Of a stretch of DNA of 64,000 nt, positions 32,519 to 43,385 are shown piece by piece; the first letter of the stretch is position 1, and the number at the start of each line of letters is the position of its first letter. The position numbers and the translations under genes were made by a program. The DNA is taken from contig NZ_JAGSYF010000007.1 of the NCBI RefSeq assembly GCF_025685645.1, positions 48,504 through 112,503 on the forward strand, read 5' to 3'. The notes under the pieces were generated by a model. It worked only from the letters and a program-made list of their open reading frames with translations. It searched no databases and was not told where the DNA came from. Source of the stretch: Edaphobacter bradus. Its GTDB lineage: Bacteria; Acidobacteriota; Terriglobia; Terriglobales; Acidobacteriaceae.

Positions 32519-35239
32519 TTAATAGTCAATGGTTCGCTCCAGACGCAAGTCACGCGAAGAAGTGCCGACGCTCACGGTTCGTTTGCCGCTGGCGGTGACC
32601 CACTCCGATCCGACTGTGGACCAGTATTGCAACTGCCTTGGCGCAACGTGCAGAGCCACGGCTTTCGATTGACCCGAGGCGATGTGGACCCGGTCAAAAG
32701 CGACGAGAGCTCGCACCGGGAACTGCACCCCGGCGGGGATTTCGCTGGGTGTGCCCAGATAGACTTGCGGCACTTCATCAGAGTCCATCTTGCCGGTGTT
32801 CTTGATGTTGACGCTCACGTTGAGGCCTCCGTTGTGAGCCTTCTCAACCTTTAGGCCTGAGTACTCAAACGTGGTGTAGCTAAGGCCGTGGCCAAACGCG
32901 AAGAGCGGATCGATCTTCTCCTTGTCGAACCAGCGGTAGCCGACGTTCACACCTTCACTGTAGGTTGTCTTTCCGTCGACACCCTTGTGGGAGCGCTCCG
33001 GATGCTTCGGGTCGGTGGCAGCGTAGTCAGTGAGGTTCTTACCCCAGGTTATGGGCAGGCGGCCAGCAGGACTGGTCTTACCCAGAAGAAGATTGGCAGT
33101 GGACCATCCGCCCTCGTCGCCGGGCCACCACATTTCGAGGACCGCTTTCACCTTGTCGACCCAGGGCAGGGCAACAGGCTGGCTCGTGTTGAGGACGACG
33201 ACGGTGTTGGGGTTGACTGCGGCTACTTCCTCGACCAGCTGGTTCTGCTCACCGGGCAGGCCGAAGACGGGCTCAAGGCGCGTCCACAGAAACACCACGG
33301 CGATCTTGGCGTTCTTAGCCGCGGCAATGGCAGCCTCGTGGTCGGCCTTGCGCTGCTCCGGTGTGTACCAGTTGAGGCGCACCTGCACGGGTGCATTGGA
33401 ACTGTCAGGACCAATGCTGATCTCGATCGCATGTGGACCAGCGGTGAGATCAACGGCACGACGCACGTTATCGAGGCCGTCCGTAGTGGGAAGGACATTG
33501 TCCTGGTTGGCCTGCAGGATATCTCCGTGCACGCCGCCCTGAGAGGCGCCGGTGCCAGCGAGACGCCTGCCATCGAGCGAGATGATAGCGTTGGTGCCAA
33601 GTGCTTGAAGATATAGCCAATAGTTGCCGGCATGAGGAACTGTGAGAACGCCCTTCCATGTCATTGCGGAGTTGGGGGGCAGGGCATTGCCGTTCCTCAC
33701 GGTGAAGTTGAGTGTTGGATCTGTCTGCGATTTGCCAGCATTAATGCGCTCGAGCCCCGGCTTGCCATCGTGACTGAGCGCGCTGGCCGGAATTGTCGTT
33801 CCGGTCATGTCGTCGTCTACGGCGAAGTCGATGTGGGAGTTGCCCGAGATCTTCTTCATGGCTGCGAGGGGGCCGACCTGGCGCGATGGCAATCCGACGG
33901 AGCGTTCACCGTTGATACCGATTGAGTCGATCTGGCCGGCGGTAGGGCCGATCAGCACTAAGGAGTTGAGATCGGTGGATTTCAGAGGCAGCACGTCACC
34001 GTCATTTTTCAACAGCACGGCGGCATCCTCACCGGTTTTTTCGATGATCCTGGCGTTTGCCTCGATGGCCTGCTCCGTTACTTCGTGCTTGGACAGGCCG
34101 TTCATATAGCCGAAGCGGACAATCTCGTACAGCACGCGTCCCGCGGCTCGGGTGATGGCCGCCTCGCTGACCTTGCCGTCCTTGAGGGCTTCGGGCATCT
34201 TTTCGGGATTCAGCTTTACACCAACGTCGCCTCCGTCTTCGTGCTGCAGTGCCGGCTCTTCAGGAACATGTCCGCCGTACATGTCTGTCATGTCGTCGTT
34301 CGTTGTTTCGCTGCCGGCAGGGTCTATTCGTTGGGGAGGTGGCGCAGGCTGAGTGTCGAAGAACGAGACGCCGCTGCCATTCGGCGCGGGCTCGCCGGGC
34401 ATCTCCATATCGAGACCGGAATTGATGAACGTGACCGCGTGGGTTGCACCCCAGTCGGAGGTAACGAAGCCTTTGAAGCCGATTTCGTCGCGCAGGATTT
34501 TAGTGAGTGTGGACTGATTGCCGCAGGCATAAGTGCCGTTGATCAGGTTATAGGAACACATGATGGACGAGGCACCGGCCTTAACGGCGGCGTCGAACGG
34601 CGCCACGTAGACCTCATGCAGTGTCTGGTCGTCAATGCGGGTGCTCGCGCTGTCAGAGTCGTAACCCACAAAGTGTTTCACTTGCGCCATGACGTGCTGC
34701 GATTGGATGCCCTCGATTTCCGCGGCGCCGATCTGGCCGGTGAGGAATGGGTCCTCACCAAACGTGTTGTAGCCGCGCCCATACTCGAGGTCGCGGTCGA
34801 TATTGACGAAAGGCTGAAGCGAGACGTCGATGCCCAGCGCGCGGTCTTCGCGGCCGATGACGATGCCATTTTCCCTTGCGTCCTTCACGCTGAAGGTAGC
34901 GGCAACACCCATTGTGGCTGCCTCGGCCTGGGAGGGGTGGCGCGTTAGTACCCCCGGGGGTCCATCGGCGAAGCGCAGGCCTGGAATGCCGAGACGTGGA
35001 ACGCCGCCAAGGTAGCCCGCCTCGCCTTGGTACACGGCAGGATCCTCGTGCGTGCCGTGAATGAGCGTCAGCTTTTCCTGGAGCGTCATTTCATTTAGCA
35101 AATTGTCGACTTGGGCGTCGCCCGTCACCACCGGAACAGTCTGGGCGTGTGCAATGGTTGCGCTCAATGCGAGCCCCGCAATTCCCAACATGGCCCGCTG
35201 AATCGCCGGCCAATTCTTAGTCATTTGAAATGGATTCAA
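32519..35239 (-). CDS. secreted beta-glucosidase, family GH3 with PA14 domain
   Basis: 906 aa from a TTG at 35239 (AAGGGG upstream) or 901 aa from ATG 35224; both lie before the same signal (MLGIAGLALSATIAHAQ). Order: GH3 N-terminal barrel with nucleophile Asp in GFVTSDWGATHA, GH3 C-domain, PA14 insert (about residues 480-620: WKGVLTVPHAGNYWLYLQA, DGRRL), the end of the C-domain (LWTRLEPVFGLPGEQNQLV), and a C-terminal fibronectin-III-like domain (NIKNTGKMDSDEVPQVYLG). It hydrolyses beta-linked gluco- or galacto-oligosaccharides in the periplasm. PA14 often binds substrate. It is upstream of the GH20 gene on the same strand, but 225 nt separate them. Confidence 0.93.
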   Translation of the reverse strand: MNPFQMTKNWPAIQRAMLGIAGLALSATIAHAQTVPVVTGDAQVDNLLNEMTLQEKLTLIHGTHEDPAVYQGEAGYLGGVPRLGIPGLRFADGPPGVLTRHPSQAEAATMGVAATFSVKDARENGIVIGREDRALGIDVSLQPFVNIDRDLEYGRGYNTFGEDPFLTGQIGAAEIEGIQSQHVMAQVKHFVGYDSDSASTRIDDQTLHEVYVAPFDAAVKAGASSIMCSYNLINGTYACGNQSTLTKILRDEIGFKGFVTSDWGATHAVTFINSGLDMEMPGEPAPNGSGVSFFDTQPAPPPQRIDPAGSETTNDDMTDMYGGHVPEEPALQHEDGGDVGVKLNPEKMPEALKDGKVSEAAITRAAGRVLYEIVRFGYMNGLSKHEVTEQAIEANARIIEKTGEDAAVLLKNDGDVLPLKSTDLNSLVLIGPTAGQIDSIGINGERSVGLPSRQVGPLAAMKKISGNSHIDFAVDDDMTGTTIPASALSHDGKPGLERINAGKSQTDPTLNFTVRNGNALPPNSAMTWKGVLTVPHAGNYWLYLQALGTNAIISLDGRRLAGTGASQGGVHGDILQANQDNVLPTTDGLDNVRRAVDLTAGPHAIEISIGPDSSNAPVQVRLNWYTPEQRKADHEAAIAAAKNAKIAVVFLWTRLEPVFGLPGEQNQLVEEVAAVNPNTVVVLNTSQPVALPWVDKVKAVLEMWWPGDEGGWSTANLLLGKTSPAGRLPITWGKNLTDYAATDPKHPERSHKGVDGKTTYSEGVNVGYRWFDKEKIDPLFAFGHGLSYTTFEYSGLKVEKAHNGGLNVSVNIKNTGKMDSDEVPQVYLGTPSEIPAGVQFPVRALVAFDRVHIASGQSKAVALHVAPRQLQYWSTVGSEWVTASGKRTVSVGTSSRDLRLERTIDY

Positions 35240-35885
35240 TGTAACCCCTTACCGTTTCCTTCTTATCCCGATAGTTGATCCGACCAGTTGCTGAAGACAA
35301 TCCCGGACCCGTCGCGGTTTGCATTCGTGTCAGAACCGATCGCAAAGACGGAGATGCTGTAACTGAGACAACCTTTGATCTGTTCCTTGGTCGCCGCCTG
35401 GATCGCTGGCGGTTGCCGCTTGTCTCACAGACGCCCGGAATCGCAGCAGAGGATGCCGCATTTCCGGCGAGACACAATTGGGCGTCATCGCTTCCCGATA
35501 TCAACCGGCCAACTGCCGTCGAGACGCGTTCTGTGGGCCAGGCCATTGCGGAACTCCTACGAATCTTCCAAATCTGTTCCAACGACACGTATTGAAACAT
35601 TGCCCGGGTTGCTATTGCTTTCTGGTTGCGATTTCTGCAACCGCTTTCCTGTGGGTGAGGATAGCAGAAAGTTCCGGTTCAACGAGCCGACTAGTCTGGT
35701 TTGTGAGCACGCGGCGATAATCGGCGATGAATAGGTCCGGGCAACGCGAATGGACGGTTCAGGATGGCGATCTCTCATGGTACGCAAGCTCACGTTCGAT
35801 CAAAACGGCAACACATCGACAATCAGGAGATTCCCGGCAAACAGGCGGAGGCCTAGACCGATCTATCCCGAACTGGTTTCAAACG
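35240..35885. other. intergenic region before the GH3 gene, no gene seen
   Basis: About 645 bases between the GH3 gene and the end of the LacI gene; both are on the minus strand. It should contain the GH3 promoter and possibly a LacI operator, but no clear 14-20 bp palindrome was found by eye. Open frames here look random. Confidence 0.45.
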
Positions 35886-36890
35886 CTAACTGCGTCGGGC
35901 GCGCGCAGTGGATTTTCGCACGACTAACTCTGTCTTTAACGTGTACTCCGCGCCCCGATGACGCTTAAGCTGTGATATTCGCTCCAGTGCATGAAATGCT
36001 GTCGTCCCGAGCTCCTCACGGGGAACGTTGATTGTGGTCAGCGGAGGACGGGCCAAGGTAGCAAAGGATATATTGTCAATTCCCACAATCGAAATATCTT
36101 CCGGAATCTTGACCCCGGCTTCTTCAAGAGCGCTCATCGCCCCAATGGCGATAAGATCGCTGCCGCAAAAGATAACAGTCGGAGTCTTCGGCGCATGAAG
36201 AATCTCCTTTACGGCCGAAGCGCCGGCATCCACCCGGTAATTGGAGTTCATCACGGGAAATGGTTTCATTCCCCGTCGTGTTAATCCGCCTACTAAGGCT
36301 TGCGCAATGGTCGTTGCAGTACGATTTCCCTCTGGGCCAGCGATCACGGCAGCCCGCCGATGGCCGAGTTGCGCAACATGTTCAATGGCTTGAGAAATCC
36401 CTCTGCTGTAATCCACAGTAATGTTGCTCACAAGCTTGTTAGCAGAGCACAAATTACTAAAGACAACCCCGATGCCCGCGCTAGTCAATTCATGGGTGGC
36501 GGTGTTATCGATGGAGGAGGTCATAATAGCCACGCCGCGAACGTCACTCTCTACGAGTTTACGGACTATGGATTGCGTCCGCTCGTGGCTGTACTCCGTA
36601 TTCAGCAGCAAGGTGTCGAATCCACGATCCCATGCGGCGGTCTGAAATCCACGAATAACTTCCGGAAAGAACGGATTTGCAATGTCAGAAATTACTAGTC
36701 CAAACAAATCACTCTTGCCAGTTGCAAGCCTCCGTGCATGAACGTTCTTAAAGTAGTTGAGTTCTTGGACGACATCGAGAACGCGTGCCTTGGTCTCCTC
36801 AGAAATGTAATGCGTATTGTTGAGGACGCGCGATACCGTCGTCGGCGAGACACCAGCACGTTGTGCCACATCCCTCATTGTGTAGACCAT
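35886..36890 (-). CDS. LacI-family transcriptional regulator
   Basis: 334 aa. The N-terminal helix-turn-helix MRDVAQRAGVSPTTVSRVLN and hinge (about residues 5-60) are canonical. The periplasmic-binding-like sensor domain has GLVISDIANPFFPEVIRGF, FCGSDLIAIGAMSALEE and the regulatory DISIVGIDNISFA. It is expected to repress sugar-use genes in the absence of an inducer. Its closest neighbour, the GH3 gene, lies downstream on the same strand, so the regulon probably covers this carbohydrate locus (inference from position). AAGGAAG precedes the ATG. Confidence 0.93.
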   Translation of the reverse strand: MVYTMRDVAQRAGVSPTTVSRVLNNTHYISEETKARVLDVVQELNYFKNVHARRLATGKSDLFGLVISDIANPFFPEVIRGFQTAAWDRGFDTLLLNTEYSHERTQSIVRKLVESDVRGVAIMTSSIDNTATHELTSAGIGVVFSNLCSANKLVSNITVDYSRGISQAIEHVAQLGHRRAAVIAGPEGNRTATTIAQALVGGLTRRGMKPFPVMNSNYRVDAGASAVKEILHAPKTPTVIFCGSDLIAIGAMSALEEAGVKIPEDISIVGIDNISFATLARPPLTTINVPREELGTTAFHALERISQLKRHRGAEYTLKTELVVRKSTARARRS

Positions 36891-37312
36891 TAGATCTTCC
36901 TTCTTTCAGGACAATTCTCTAATCACCAAATCGAGTGCCTGGCCTGCTAAACGCCTGAGCAAGGAGGCGCAAAGAGCCTTGTCTGCTACCCACATGTTGT
37001 CATGACAGTTATTGAGGGAGCAAGACAGGCATTCGGGTGCCAGAGAATATCACGGCAGAGTCTTTGTTGTTGGCGTCCATTCGCAGAATGTTGCACGCTG
37101 TCTTTCAATAGCCGCGTTTCGCAGGCAGCCCGGACCGTGCACGGCCAGCAGTCCACGAAAATACACATTTCATCCCACGACTAAAATTCGGATCGATCGT
37201 TCCTCACTAGCAGTCAGTCAATCGATATCGAAGGGCATTCCAAGGGTCAGACCATCCTGCGATTTGCACAATTTTGGAGAGGTAACAGTTGACAGGTTCC
37301 CCCGGGGGGCTG
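36891..37312. other. intergenic, likely left boundary region of the integrated element
   Basis: About 420 bases between the LacI gene and the conjugation cluster. No credible gene. It contains CCCCCGGGGGG (37299-37309) next to the last conjugation-cluster gene, a GC-rich self-complementary run without a loop. No copy of the tRNA-Val end at 46912 was found here by eye. Confidence 0.4.
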
Positions 37313-37597
37313 TTATTTGTTTCTGGCCGCGGTTTCTGAAACCGATTTCCTATCCTCCTTGGGTCCGGCGGCAGAGTTGTGGCGTTTTTTTGTCTCCTCT
37401 ACCTGTTTGCGAAACGCCTCATCCTGCTTTCTGCGTTCGGCTGCGTCTCGCTGCTGCTGTTGGAGAATGGCTGCGGCCTGGGCTGCCGCAACTGCGGCTT
37501 TGTGCGCTTCGTTCGCACGGTAAGCTTCGGTGCCGGCAATGACCGTCAGCACCGAGGGGATAGCAATCAGAAGTTTCGTATTGAGTGCACTGAGCAC
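37313..37597 (-). CDS. small coiled-coil membrane protein, TrbK-position gene
   Basis: 94 aa from GTG 37597, chosen because ACGGAGGCCAT lies directly upstream and because it starts 11 nt after the restored trbJ stop. One hydrophobic N-terminal segment (LLIAIPSVLTVIAGTEA) precedes a long charged helix (AQAAAILQQQQRDAAERRKQ) likely to form a coiled coil. It is last in the conjugation cluster and has no family that I can name; position fits small entry-exclusion or accessory proteins. It is read with no damage. Confidence 0.6.
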   Translation of the reverse strand: MLSALNTKLLIAIPSVLTVIAGTEAYRANEAHKAAVAAAQAAAILQQQQRDAAERRKQDEAFRKQVEETKKRHNSAAGPKEDRKSVSETAARNK

Positions 37598-37608
37598 ATG
37601 GCCTCCGT

Positions 37609-38357
37609 TTATGGAAGGTAGTTCTGCCAAGTGTTGCCTTCATTCGCGGCGCTCACGTCGTTCACGGCCCGCTGTTGCTGGACGAAAGCAGCGGTATTGA
37701 GGTCCAACGCGGCAGAATTACGCTGCTCTGCAAGACTCCCTGGGACTGCATCTCGGACATCTTCTGCGCTTCAGCGGCGTTCAACAGGTTCAGTTGCTCG
37801 ACTTCGCTATTCGTAGCGCTTGTGCCGTCAAGCTTCTGCGTTGCAAGCGTACTATTCGCAGTGGCGTTCTGTGTCCGCGCGGATCGGTATTGACCGATCG
37901 CGGTGAGGCAGTCCGGGGAGACAGAGTCGGACAACTCAATCATAGCCAGTTGCGAGAGCTGGTTGCTACCCGGTGTCTGTCCGGCAAGATAGGTGGTCGT
38001 ACTTCCGCTCACCGGTACGGTCGCGGCACTCCACGCGGTTGTTGAAGCGGACGGCGCATTGCTGTTGAGCGCCGTGCTCATGCCGCTGGTCTCGCCGAAC
38101 ATGTTCTTCACATTGGCGTTCTTGAGAGCGGTGAGCGTGGTCTGCCATTGCTGTTTGATCGAGAAATGGGCGATGTTGTTCTCGATCATCTTGAGCTGGT
38201 TAAGAGCGGTCGTCGCCTGTTGGACAAGGCTGGCGTAGCTGGTCGGATCGAAGACGATATCTCCAAATCCGAAGAGGGCAAAGGTCGGTGTGGCCGTGAG
38301 TAGCAAAGCCGCACCGCCGATGATCCACTTACGACGATTTTTGATGCTGACCTTCAT
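37609..38357 (-). pseudogene. trbJ: TrbJ/VirB5-like conjugation pilus protein, frameshifted near the 3' end
   Basis: A signal (GGAALLLTATPTFA) is followed by LFGFGDIVFDPTSYASLVQQ and TTALNQLKMIENNI, the start of TrbJ. After GVLQ near residue 209 the frame runs off to a spurious end (RWTSIPLLSSSNSGP, stop at 37662). In the neighbouring frame the proper tail appears: LAEQRNSAALDLNTAAFVQQ then QRAVNDVSAANEG and a stop at 37609, followed by the next gene's ribosome site. A single indel near 37725-37745 therefore broke it. TrbJ coats the mating pilus. Confidence 0.87.
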
Positions 38358-38384
38358 AGAACCTCCTATGTTGATGGAACCTCT

Positions 38385-38591
38385 TTAAAAGCAGCGGGGA
38401 AAGGTCGGATTGAGCCGTCCCAAGGTGTTTTGCGCCCAACCACTGACGGCCCGGTCATACGACTCAATCGCAACATCTCCAAGCTGGACAAGCATTCTGG
38501 AGCCACCTGTTGCCCCTAGTAGTGCCAGTGACGAAGCAATCACAGCGGAGAGAGCGAGATATCGACCCTGCCTGGCGACGGTGAACTGCAT
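38385..38591 (-). CDS. small membrane protein in the conjugation cluster
   Basis: 68 aa with the perfect ribosome site AGGAGGCTTT. A hydrophobic segment at residues 10-30 (YLALSAVIASSLALLGATGG) indicates a signal or membrane anchor. It starts 14 nt after the restored trbI stop and ends 27 nt before trbJ. Position and size resemble accessory proteins of mating-pair formation. No family recognised. Confidence 0.6.
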   Translation of the reverse strand: MQFTVARQGRYLALSAVIASSLALLGATGGSRMLVQLGDVAIESYDRAVSGWAQNTLGRLNPTFPRCF

Positions 38592-38605
38592 AAAGCCTCC
38601 TTTCC

Positions 38606-39894
38606 TCAGAGAGTGGGATCGACACGATGTTCCGCGTAGGACGGGACGAGGATGTCACGGCCTATGTAGACGCGGGCACGCGAGCCTTCTTTGAGAGTGA
38701 TGACCGGTAACCGGTTCAGAAAGTGATTCAAGACCTGCTCGCCTTCCGCTGCGGTCTGGGCGGAAATACCGTTGCGGATCTGTGTCGAAGGATCGAGGAC
38801 GCTGCCGTTGTTTCCGATCTGGCGAGGCCGCCAAGTCCTCCGATGGCGGCGGCTGCGCCGAAGGCCATCAGGTAGCCGTGATCGACCTTGGTTGCGAGCC
38901 CGGTGGTTCCCAGTGGGTCAAGGCCGATGTACTTATCGAACTCGAGCGAGAAGCCGTCCGGGCATACGGCCCGATGAAAGCGCACGAATATCTTGCGTTG
39001 CTGAGCGTTTCCGACACTCTGGACCGTACCGATCAGCCGCGTACCTTGCGGCATGAGTAACTGCTGATGGTCATGCGAGTAATAGTCTGTGGTCAGCATG
39101 ACTAGGATCGGACCACTCAGCCCGCCGTCGATATGGTTAGTGACTACTCCTTCAAGAACCGTACCCTCGAAGACGCGATAAAGCTGCCCCTGATAGTGGT
39201 CGAAGTCGTAGCCAGCCATCGGGTCGGATTTCGCATCCGGCTTCGGCTGTGTCATCGCTGCCGGTTTATCTGCCGCAGCCTTTGGCGTCGTTCCTACGGC
39301 CACCTCCGTTGCCTCCGTAGGACGCGCCTCCTCACGTCCGCCCAGGGCCACCGGCGTTGTGGCGTTGCTGGAATGCGCGAAGTCGATCGCCACCGTATCG
39401 CTATTGATAACGTCCTGGTGTTGTTTTTCACGTGCTAGCGCCTTCTGTTTCGCTTCAGCTTGCGCCTGCGAAACATTGGAGGTGCGTTGCGGCGCGTTTG
39501 GGCTGCTCCCGTAGATCGCATCCCGTTGGGCAGCCGTCATCGGTGGAGTCGTCGCCGACTCCGGGCCAGGCACACTCTCCGCCTGAAGCTGTTGCAAAGC
39601 GACGGCTAGCTCCTGTTGGCGTTGCCTCTCCTCGGCATCGCGTTGCGCCTGCATCTGCTGCTGCGTCGAAAAGCTATTGACCTGTTGCGGATTCGCTGTA
39701 GCGGGACGCATTGGCAGTGTGCTTGCGGGAGCGGACTTCTTGTTGCCGCTGAGCAAGCTTGAAACGTTGGCGATGCCGATAAGAGCAACGATGGCGACTA
39801 ACGCGATGACCACGGGCGTGCCTTTCCGCAGCGGCGGTCTCGCTTCGGGTTGCTCCGGCACCGTGGCGGCTGGATTCTGATTCGGCTCCGTCAT
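38606..39894 (-). pseudogene. trbI: TrbI/VirB10-like conjugation protein, frameshifted
   Basis: ATG 39894 overlaps the end of trbG. One N-terminal membrane helix (VVIALVAIVALIGIANVSSL) and a Pro/Gln-rich linker are followed by the VirB10 domain: YRVFEGTVLEGVVTNHIDGG, TRLIGTVQSVGNAQQRKIFV, FDKYIGLDPLGTTGLATKVD. At about 38820 the frame changes: GLGGLARSETT is spurious, while the next frame gives QIGNNGSVLDPSTQIRNGIS, GEQVLNHFLNRLPVITL and YIGRDILVPSY to a stop at 38606. One base is therefore missing. TrbI spans both membranes and gates the channel. Confidence 0.9.
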
Positions 39895-39896
39895 GG

Positions 39897-40731
39897 CTAG
39901 TTCGCGCCTCCCGCACGGTGAAACGCCACCTTCTGCTTGCCGATAGCGAGATAGCCGTTGTCCAGCTCCCTCGGAACGGTGTAAAGACCATTACTGAAAT
40001 CGAAGTTGATGAGGGAACCTTTGCCGTCCTTCAACTCGTAGAGCGCCGGCGTCTCCTGGAAGTGCCCGCGCAGATAGGTGAACTTGTCATCGCGCCATAT
40101 CTGCTGAAGGCCGAGCGTCTTGCCCTTCGACTGATCCCACGCGTAGTCAAAATGCAGAGAGCCGGGATATTGGCTGCGATACTGCTCGGCCTTGGCCTCC
40201 TCAGCTTTGAGTTCCGCTGCCTGTGCGGCCTTCGCACTCGCAGCCTCCTGCTTCGCTTTATCCAAGTCCGAGGCGGGAACAAAGACGGGCAGGCCAACCA
40301 GTCGATCTTTCGCGGCCTTGTCGCCGGGATTAATGAAGACTTTCGAATCAAAGTGGGGATCGTCTTCGCTGGAGATTTCATGCAGTTGCAGCGTGTACTC
40401 GTTCCCGTGGTCGGAGACGATGTGGATGTCGGTTGAACCGTTTGCCACCCTTTGGCTTGACGCTGATGAAGCGACTGGCGACATGACCGCCATCGAAAGC
40501 CCAATCCACCGTGTCCCCGGCGAATACGCTGGCGACCTTCTCCTCGGCGGGAAGGACGATCAGCGTCGATTGCAGAAGGCCGGCGCGGATCACAGGAGGC
40601 GTTTCCACCTCGGACACCGTGACGGTGCGCGGCGCATTCGCCTGGAGGAGATGTGCAGGAGGTGCGGCGTACAGTGAAGCAGAAACCAACGCAAGGCTGG
40701 TGGCAATCGCAATAGGGATAGGTGGCTTCAT
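39897..40731 (-). pseudogene. trbG: TrbG/VirB9-like conjugation protein, frameshifted
   Basis: Starts at ATG 40731 (MKPPIPIAIATSLALVSAS, signal). The first frame ends RFISVKPKGGKRF; the second continues KVANGSTDIHIVSDHGNEYT and LFVPASDL... with the C-domain LHFDYAWDQSKGKTLGLQQI, YLRGHFQETPALYEL, VPRELDNGYLAIGKQKVAFH. One extra G in a G-run (CCC at 40448-40450 on the plus strand) explains the shift. Known TrbG forms the outer-membrane ring with TrbI and TrbH. It overlaps the trbI start. Confidence 0.9.
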
Positions 40732-40759
40732 GGCGCTGGACCTTTCTCTCGTGAATTCG

Positions 40760-43132
40760 TTACACAGCTTCTCCCTGGGCAAAGCGTGCGATGCCCTCGG
40801 TGAGTCCATACTTTTCGATAAGCTTCGACCGGCGTACCCGGTCTTTGGGTTTGGTGGAGAACGCCGCGTAACTGCGAGGGTCGAGATTCAACGTCACGAC
40901 CTTGGTCAGTCCATCGCGGCGCATGTAAAGCGCCTCTCGATCCTGCAAGCTCTCGAAGAGTGCGATCTGTTGCTCGTTCATCTTGAACAGCTCGACGTTT
41001 TTTTTCCGATTAATTAAAGGTCGCATCCTTCAGGAACAAAAATGAAGTGCAGGAGTTCACGATGCTGTCGGCGTTCGCGCCAAGGTCATCGGCAGACTGT
41101 CCAATCACCGTGACGCCGCCAAGGTTCTTGCGGACGGTCTTGATGGAAGCGAGCGCGGCTTCCAGAAGCTGCTTGTTCTTCATCGAAGAGAAGATCTCTT
41201 CGATCAAAATGTGCTTCGGGACGCCAAGGTTCGACGGATCATACAGGACATCGTTGATCCGCCGAAGCAGCCACACCATCAGTGGCTCGATGAGGTCGGC
41301 ATATTGCTCGTTGTTCACTCCCTGGAAGTCGAAGCATTGCAAGCGCGAGAGAGACAGGCTGTCGTCTACGTTGTCGAAGATGGCGTGATAGACGCCCTTG
41401 CCAACCCACTTGGATAAGTATCGGTCGAGCTTCTTAGGCAGAAAGAGATTGGAGAGGCGGCGATTTTCATGGCCGAGCTGGTACATATCCTGCACAGCCT
41501 TGTGGATCACGTCGTCATCTTCCGGCTCCAGCTTTGCGCCACCGTTGGTGAGCAGGAGCTTCACGAACGAATACAGGAGCTTGATATTGTTCTCGGTCGG
41601 CTCCAGCGCAAAGGGATTCACATTCGGGCCGTCTTTGCCGACCCGGTCCACCTTGCCGCCGTACAACTCGACGACGCTCTCATAGCTGCCGCCGATGTCG
41701 AAGATGTAGGTAAATCCGCTGTATTTCTGTTCGAGTGCAAGGAGTTGGTTCCCATGAACGGACTTACCGGTCCCCGTAGGCCCGAGGATAAGCATGACTC
41801 GCACACCGTCCACATACACGTCCTGAAAGAACGGCGTCCGTGTGCGCGTCTCGAAGATATTCAGATACTCCGCGTTCAAGTCTTCCGAGTACGGATGCCC
41901 AATTTGCGGAGCGAACACAGAGGAGAGGCGAGCGTGGTGGTCCTCCGAGAGCCACAGCGGGAAGACATTGAACTTGTTGTTGCCTGGGAACATCGCGTAG
42001 AACGCCGACAGGTTGCCGAGCGTCTCTTCCATCACCTGCGTACGTCCGTCCACAAAGATCCGGTGCACAGCAGGGATGGTGTCCCGGAGCTGTTCAGGGT
42101 TGCGAGCTGCCAGAAGCAGCCGGAGAGAGTATTCCCCCTGGGCCTTCTTATCGAGCGAACGAATGACTTCGCTCAGATCATCGACGCTGTTGTTGGCAGC
42201 CTTCGCTCCGGCTCCGGTTTCGAGTGACGCAGTGTCCCGTCCGCTCATCACACGCGTCAGCACGCCGACCTTGAAGAACGAGATGAACTTCTCCTGGGCG
42301 TCAATCTCACCGCGTGCGGCGGAAGAAGACTTCGGTCGCCAGGTTGAGCTCAGTACACTGTCACAATCGAGCGTGAGCAGGCCGGAGAAGAGGCACGGCC
42401 TGGATGCTTCGGGTGTGGCGTTCAGAGAGAACATCTGTACGTGGCGCTTACCAACTCGAAGGTACTCGCTATGCCAGGCAACCGGACTCTTCACGATCTG
42501 CCTGTCCGCTCCGGTATCGGAGCGGAGCCGATCTTCTCCAGCCCATTCCTCTAGATTGAAGACGTAGCTGAAGAATTGGAAGCTTTCGGCTTATCGAGCA
42601 GGCACAGTCCAAGCGTGCTGCCAAGATGACTTTCCAGAATGGTCGCCGTCTTCTCAAGTTCCGCGAGCATCCGCGATGTATCCGCAGCGTTCTCCTGTGG
42701 TTTACGCTCAAACGCCTTTACCTTCGACGGCTCCAGCGTGAGGCACCAATGCAGGTTAATCCGCCGGAACCCTGCAGTGTCTACCAGGTGACTGAGGCGG
42801 TCGTTCACGAAGACTTCCGTGACGGGATTTCCATACTTGACCTGGCGTGGAAGATCGCAACCCGACATCACGCGGGTGTACTGGAAGAGGCACGATCCTT
42901 CGGGAAGTCCGCGCAACGCACCCTCGATCGACCGCATTCCCGCATCAAGCTCCTGGTCTGTCAGCCCCTCTTCGTCCATGCCCGCAAGAGAGAACAGGCA
43001 CCCATATCCGCCGCCCTTGAGAGCGAATATGTGCGGACTGACGAAGCGCGAGATTGGAACAATGCTGCACGCGGCGCCAGCCTTGGAGAACCACGGAACG
43101 GATTTTCTCTGCTCAGTGTTTGCGCGGGTCAT
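40760..43132 (-). pseudogene. trbE: TrbE/VirB4-like conjugation ATPase, two frameshifts
   Basis: About 790 codons in three frames. Piece 1 (43132-42585) has the N-domain up to LCLLDKPK. Piece 2 (from SFQFFSYVFNLEEWAGEDRL to KDATFN, ending 41010) carries Walker A GPTGTGKSVHGN and GGSYESVVELYGG. Piece 3 (NRKKNVELFKMNEQQIALFE to GEAV, ending 40760) is the C-terminus. Breaks lie near 42584 (one A lost in an A-run) and 41009-41016 (a 4-bp TAAT duplication). VirB4 proteins power pilus assembly and substrate transfer. Confidence 0.92.
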
Positions 43133-43376
43133 AGTAGCTCGTCTGTCCGAGGCTCAGGCCCCAGAGCTGGAACATCTTGGGATGTTTCCGCACGATGAGC
43201 CACGCTGCGCCCACCATCATGGGAGAGCCGAAGATCGCCAACATGCGAAACCCAACGAGGAAAACCGTCACCGTCACGAAAGTGATCGCCATCCATGCAG
43301 ATAGGTCGAGGCCAAGCTTGGCTCTCGGTCTGTTCATGGCCGGATTGATTGGCGACGGCTCTCCTCGCTTGGTCAT
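43113..43376 (-). CDS. trbD: TrbD/VirB3-like conjugation protein
   Basis: 87 aa, intact. Two close hydrophobic segments (WMAITFVTVTVFLVGFRMLA, FGSPMMVGAAWLIV) then a conserved short tail. Its end overlaps trbE by 20 nt, the usual trbD-trbE arrangement. Inner-membrane component of the mating apparatus. Confidence 0.8.
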   Translation of the reverse strand: MTKRGEPSPINPAMNRPRAKLGLDLSAWMAITFVTVTVFLVGFRMLAIFGSPMMVGAAWLIVRKHPKMFQLWGLSLGQTSYYDPRKH

Positions 43377-43385
43377 GGGCGCACC

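Noticed and set aside
34085..34948. Plus-strand frame of 287 codons within the GH3 gene
   Set aside because: Mirror of a GC-rich coding strand; the minus strand has unmistakable GH3 content over the same bases.
37299..37309. CCCCCGGGGGG as a possible terminator after the conjugation cluster
   Set aside because: Self-complementary without a loop, and no T-run on either strand.
41469..42227. Long plus-strand frame (252 codons) within the trbE region
   Set aside because: Antisense shadow of the VirB4-like gene, whose motifs are clear on the minus strand; no ribosome site and no family character.
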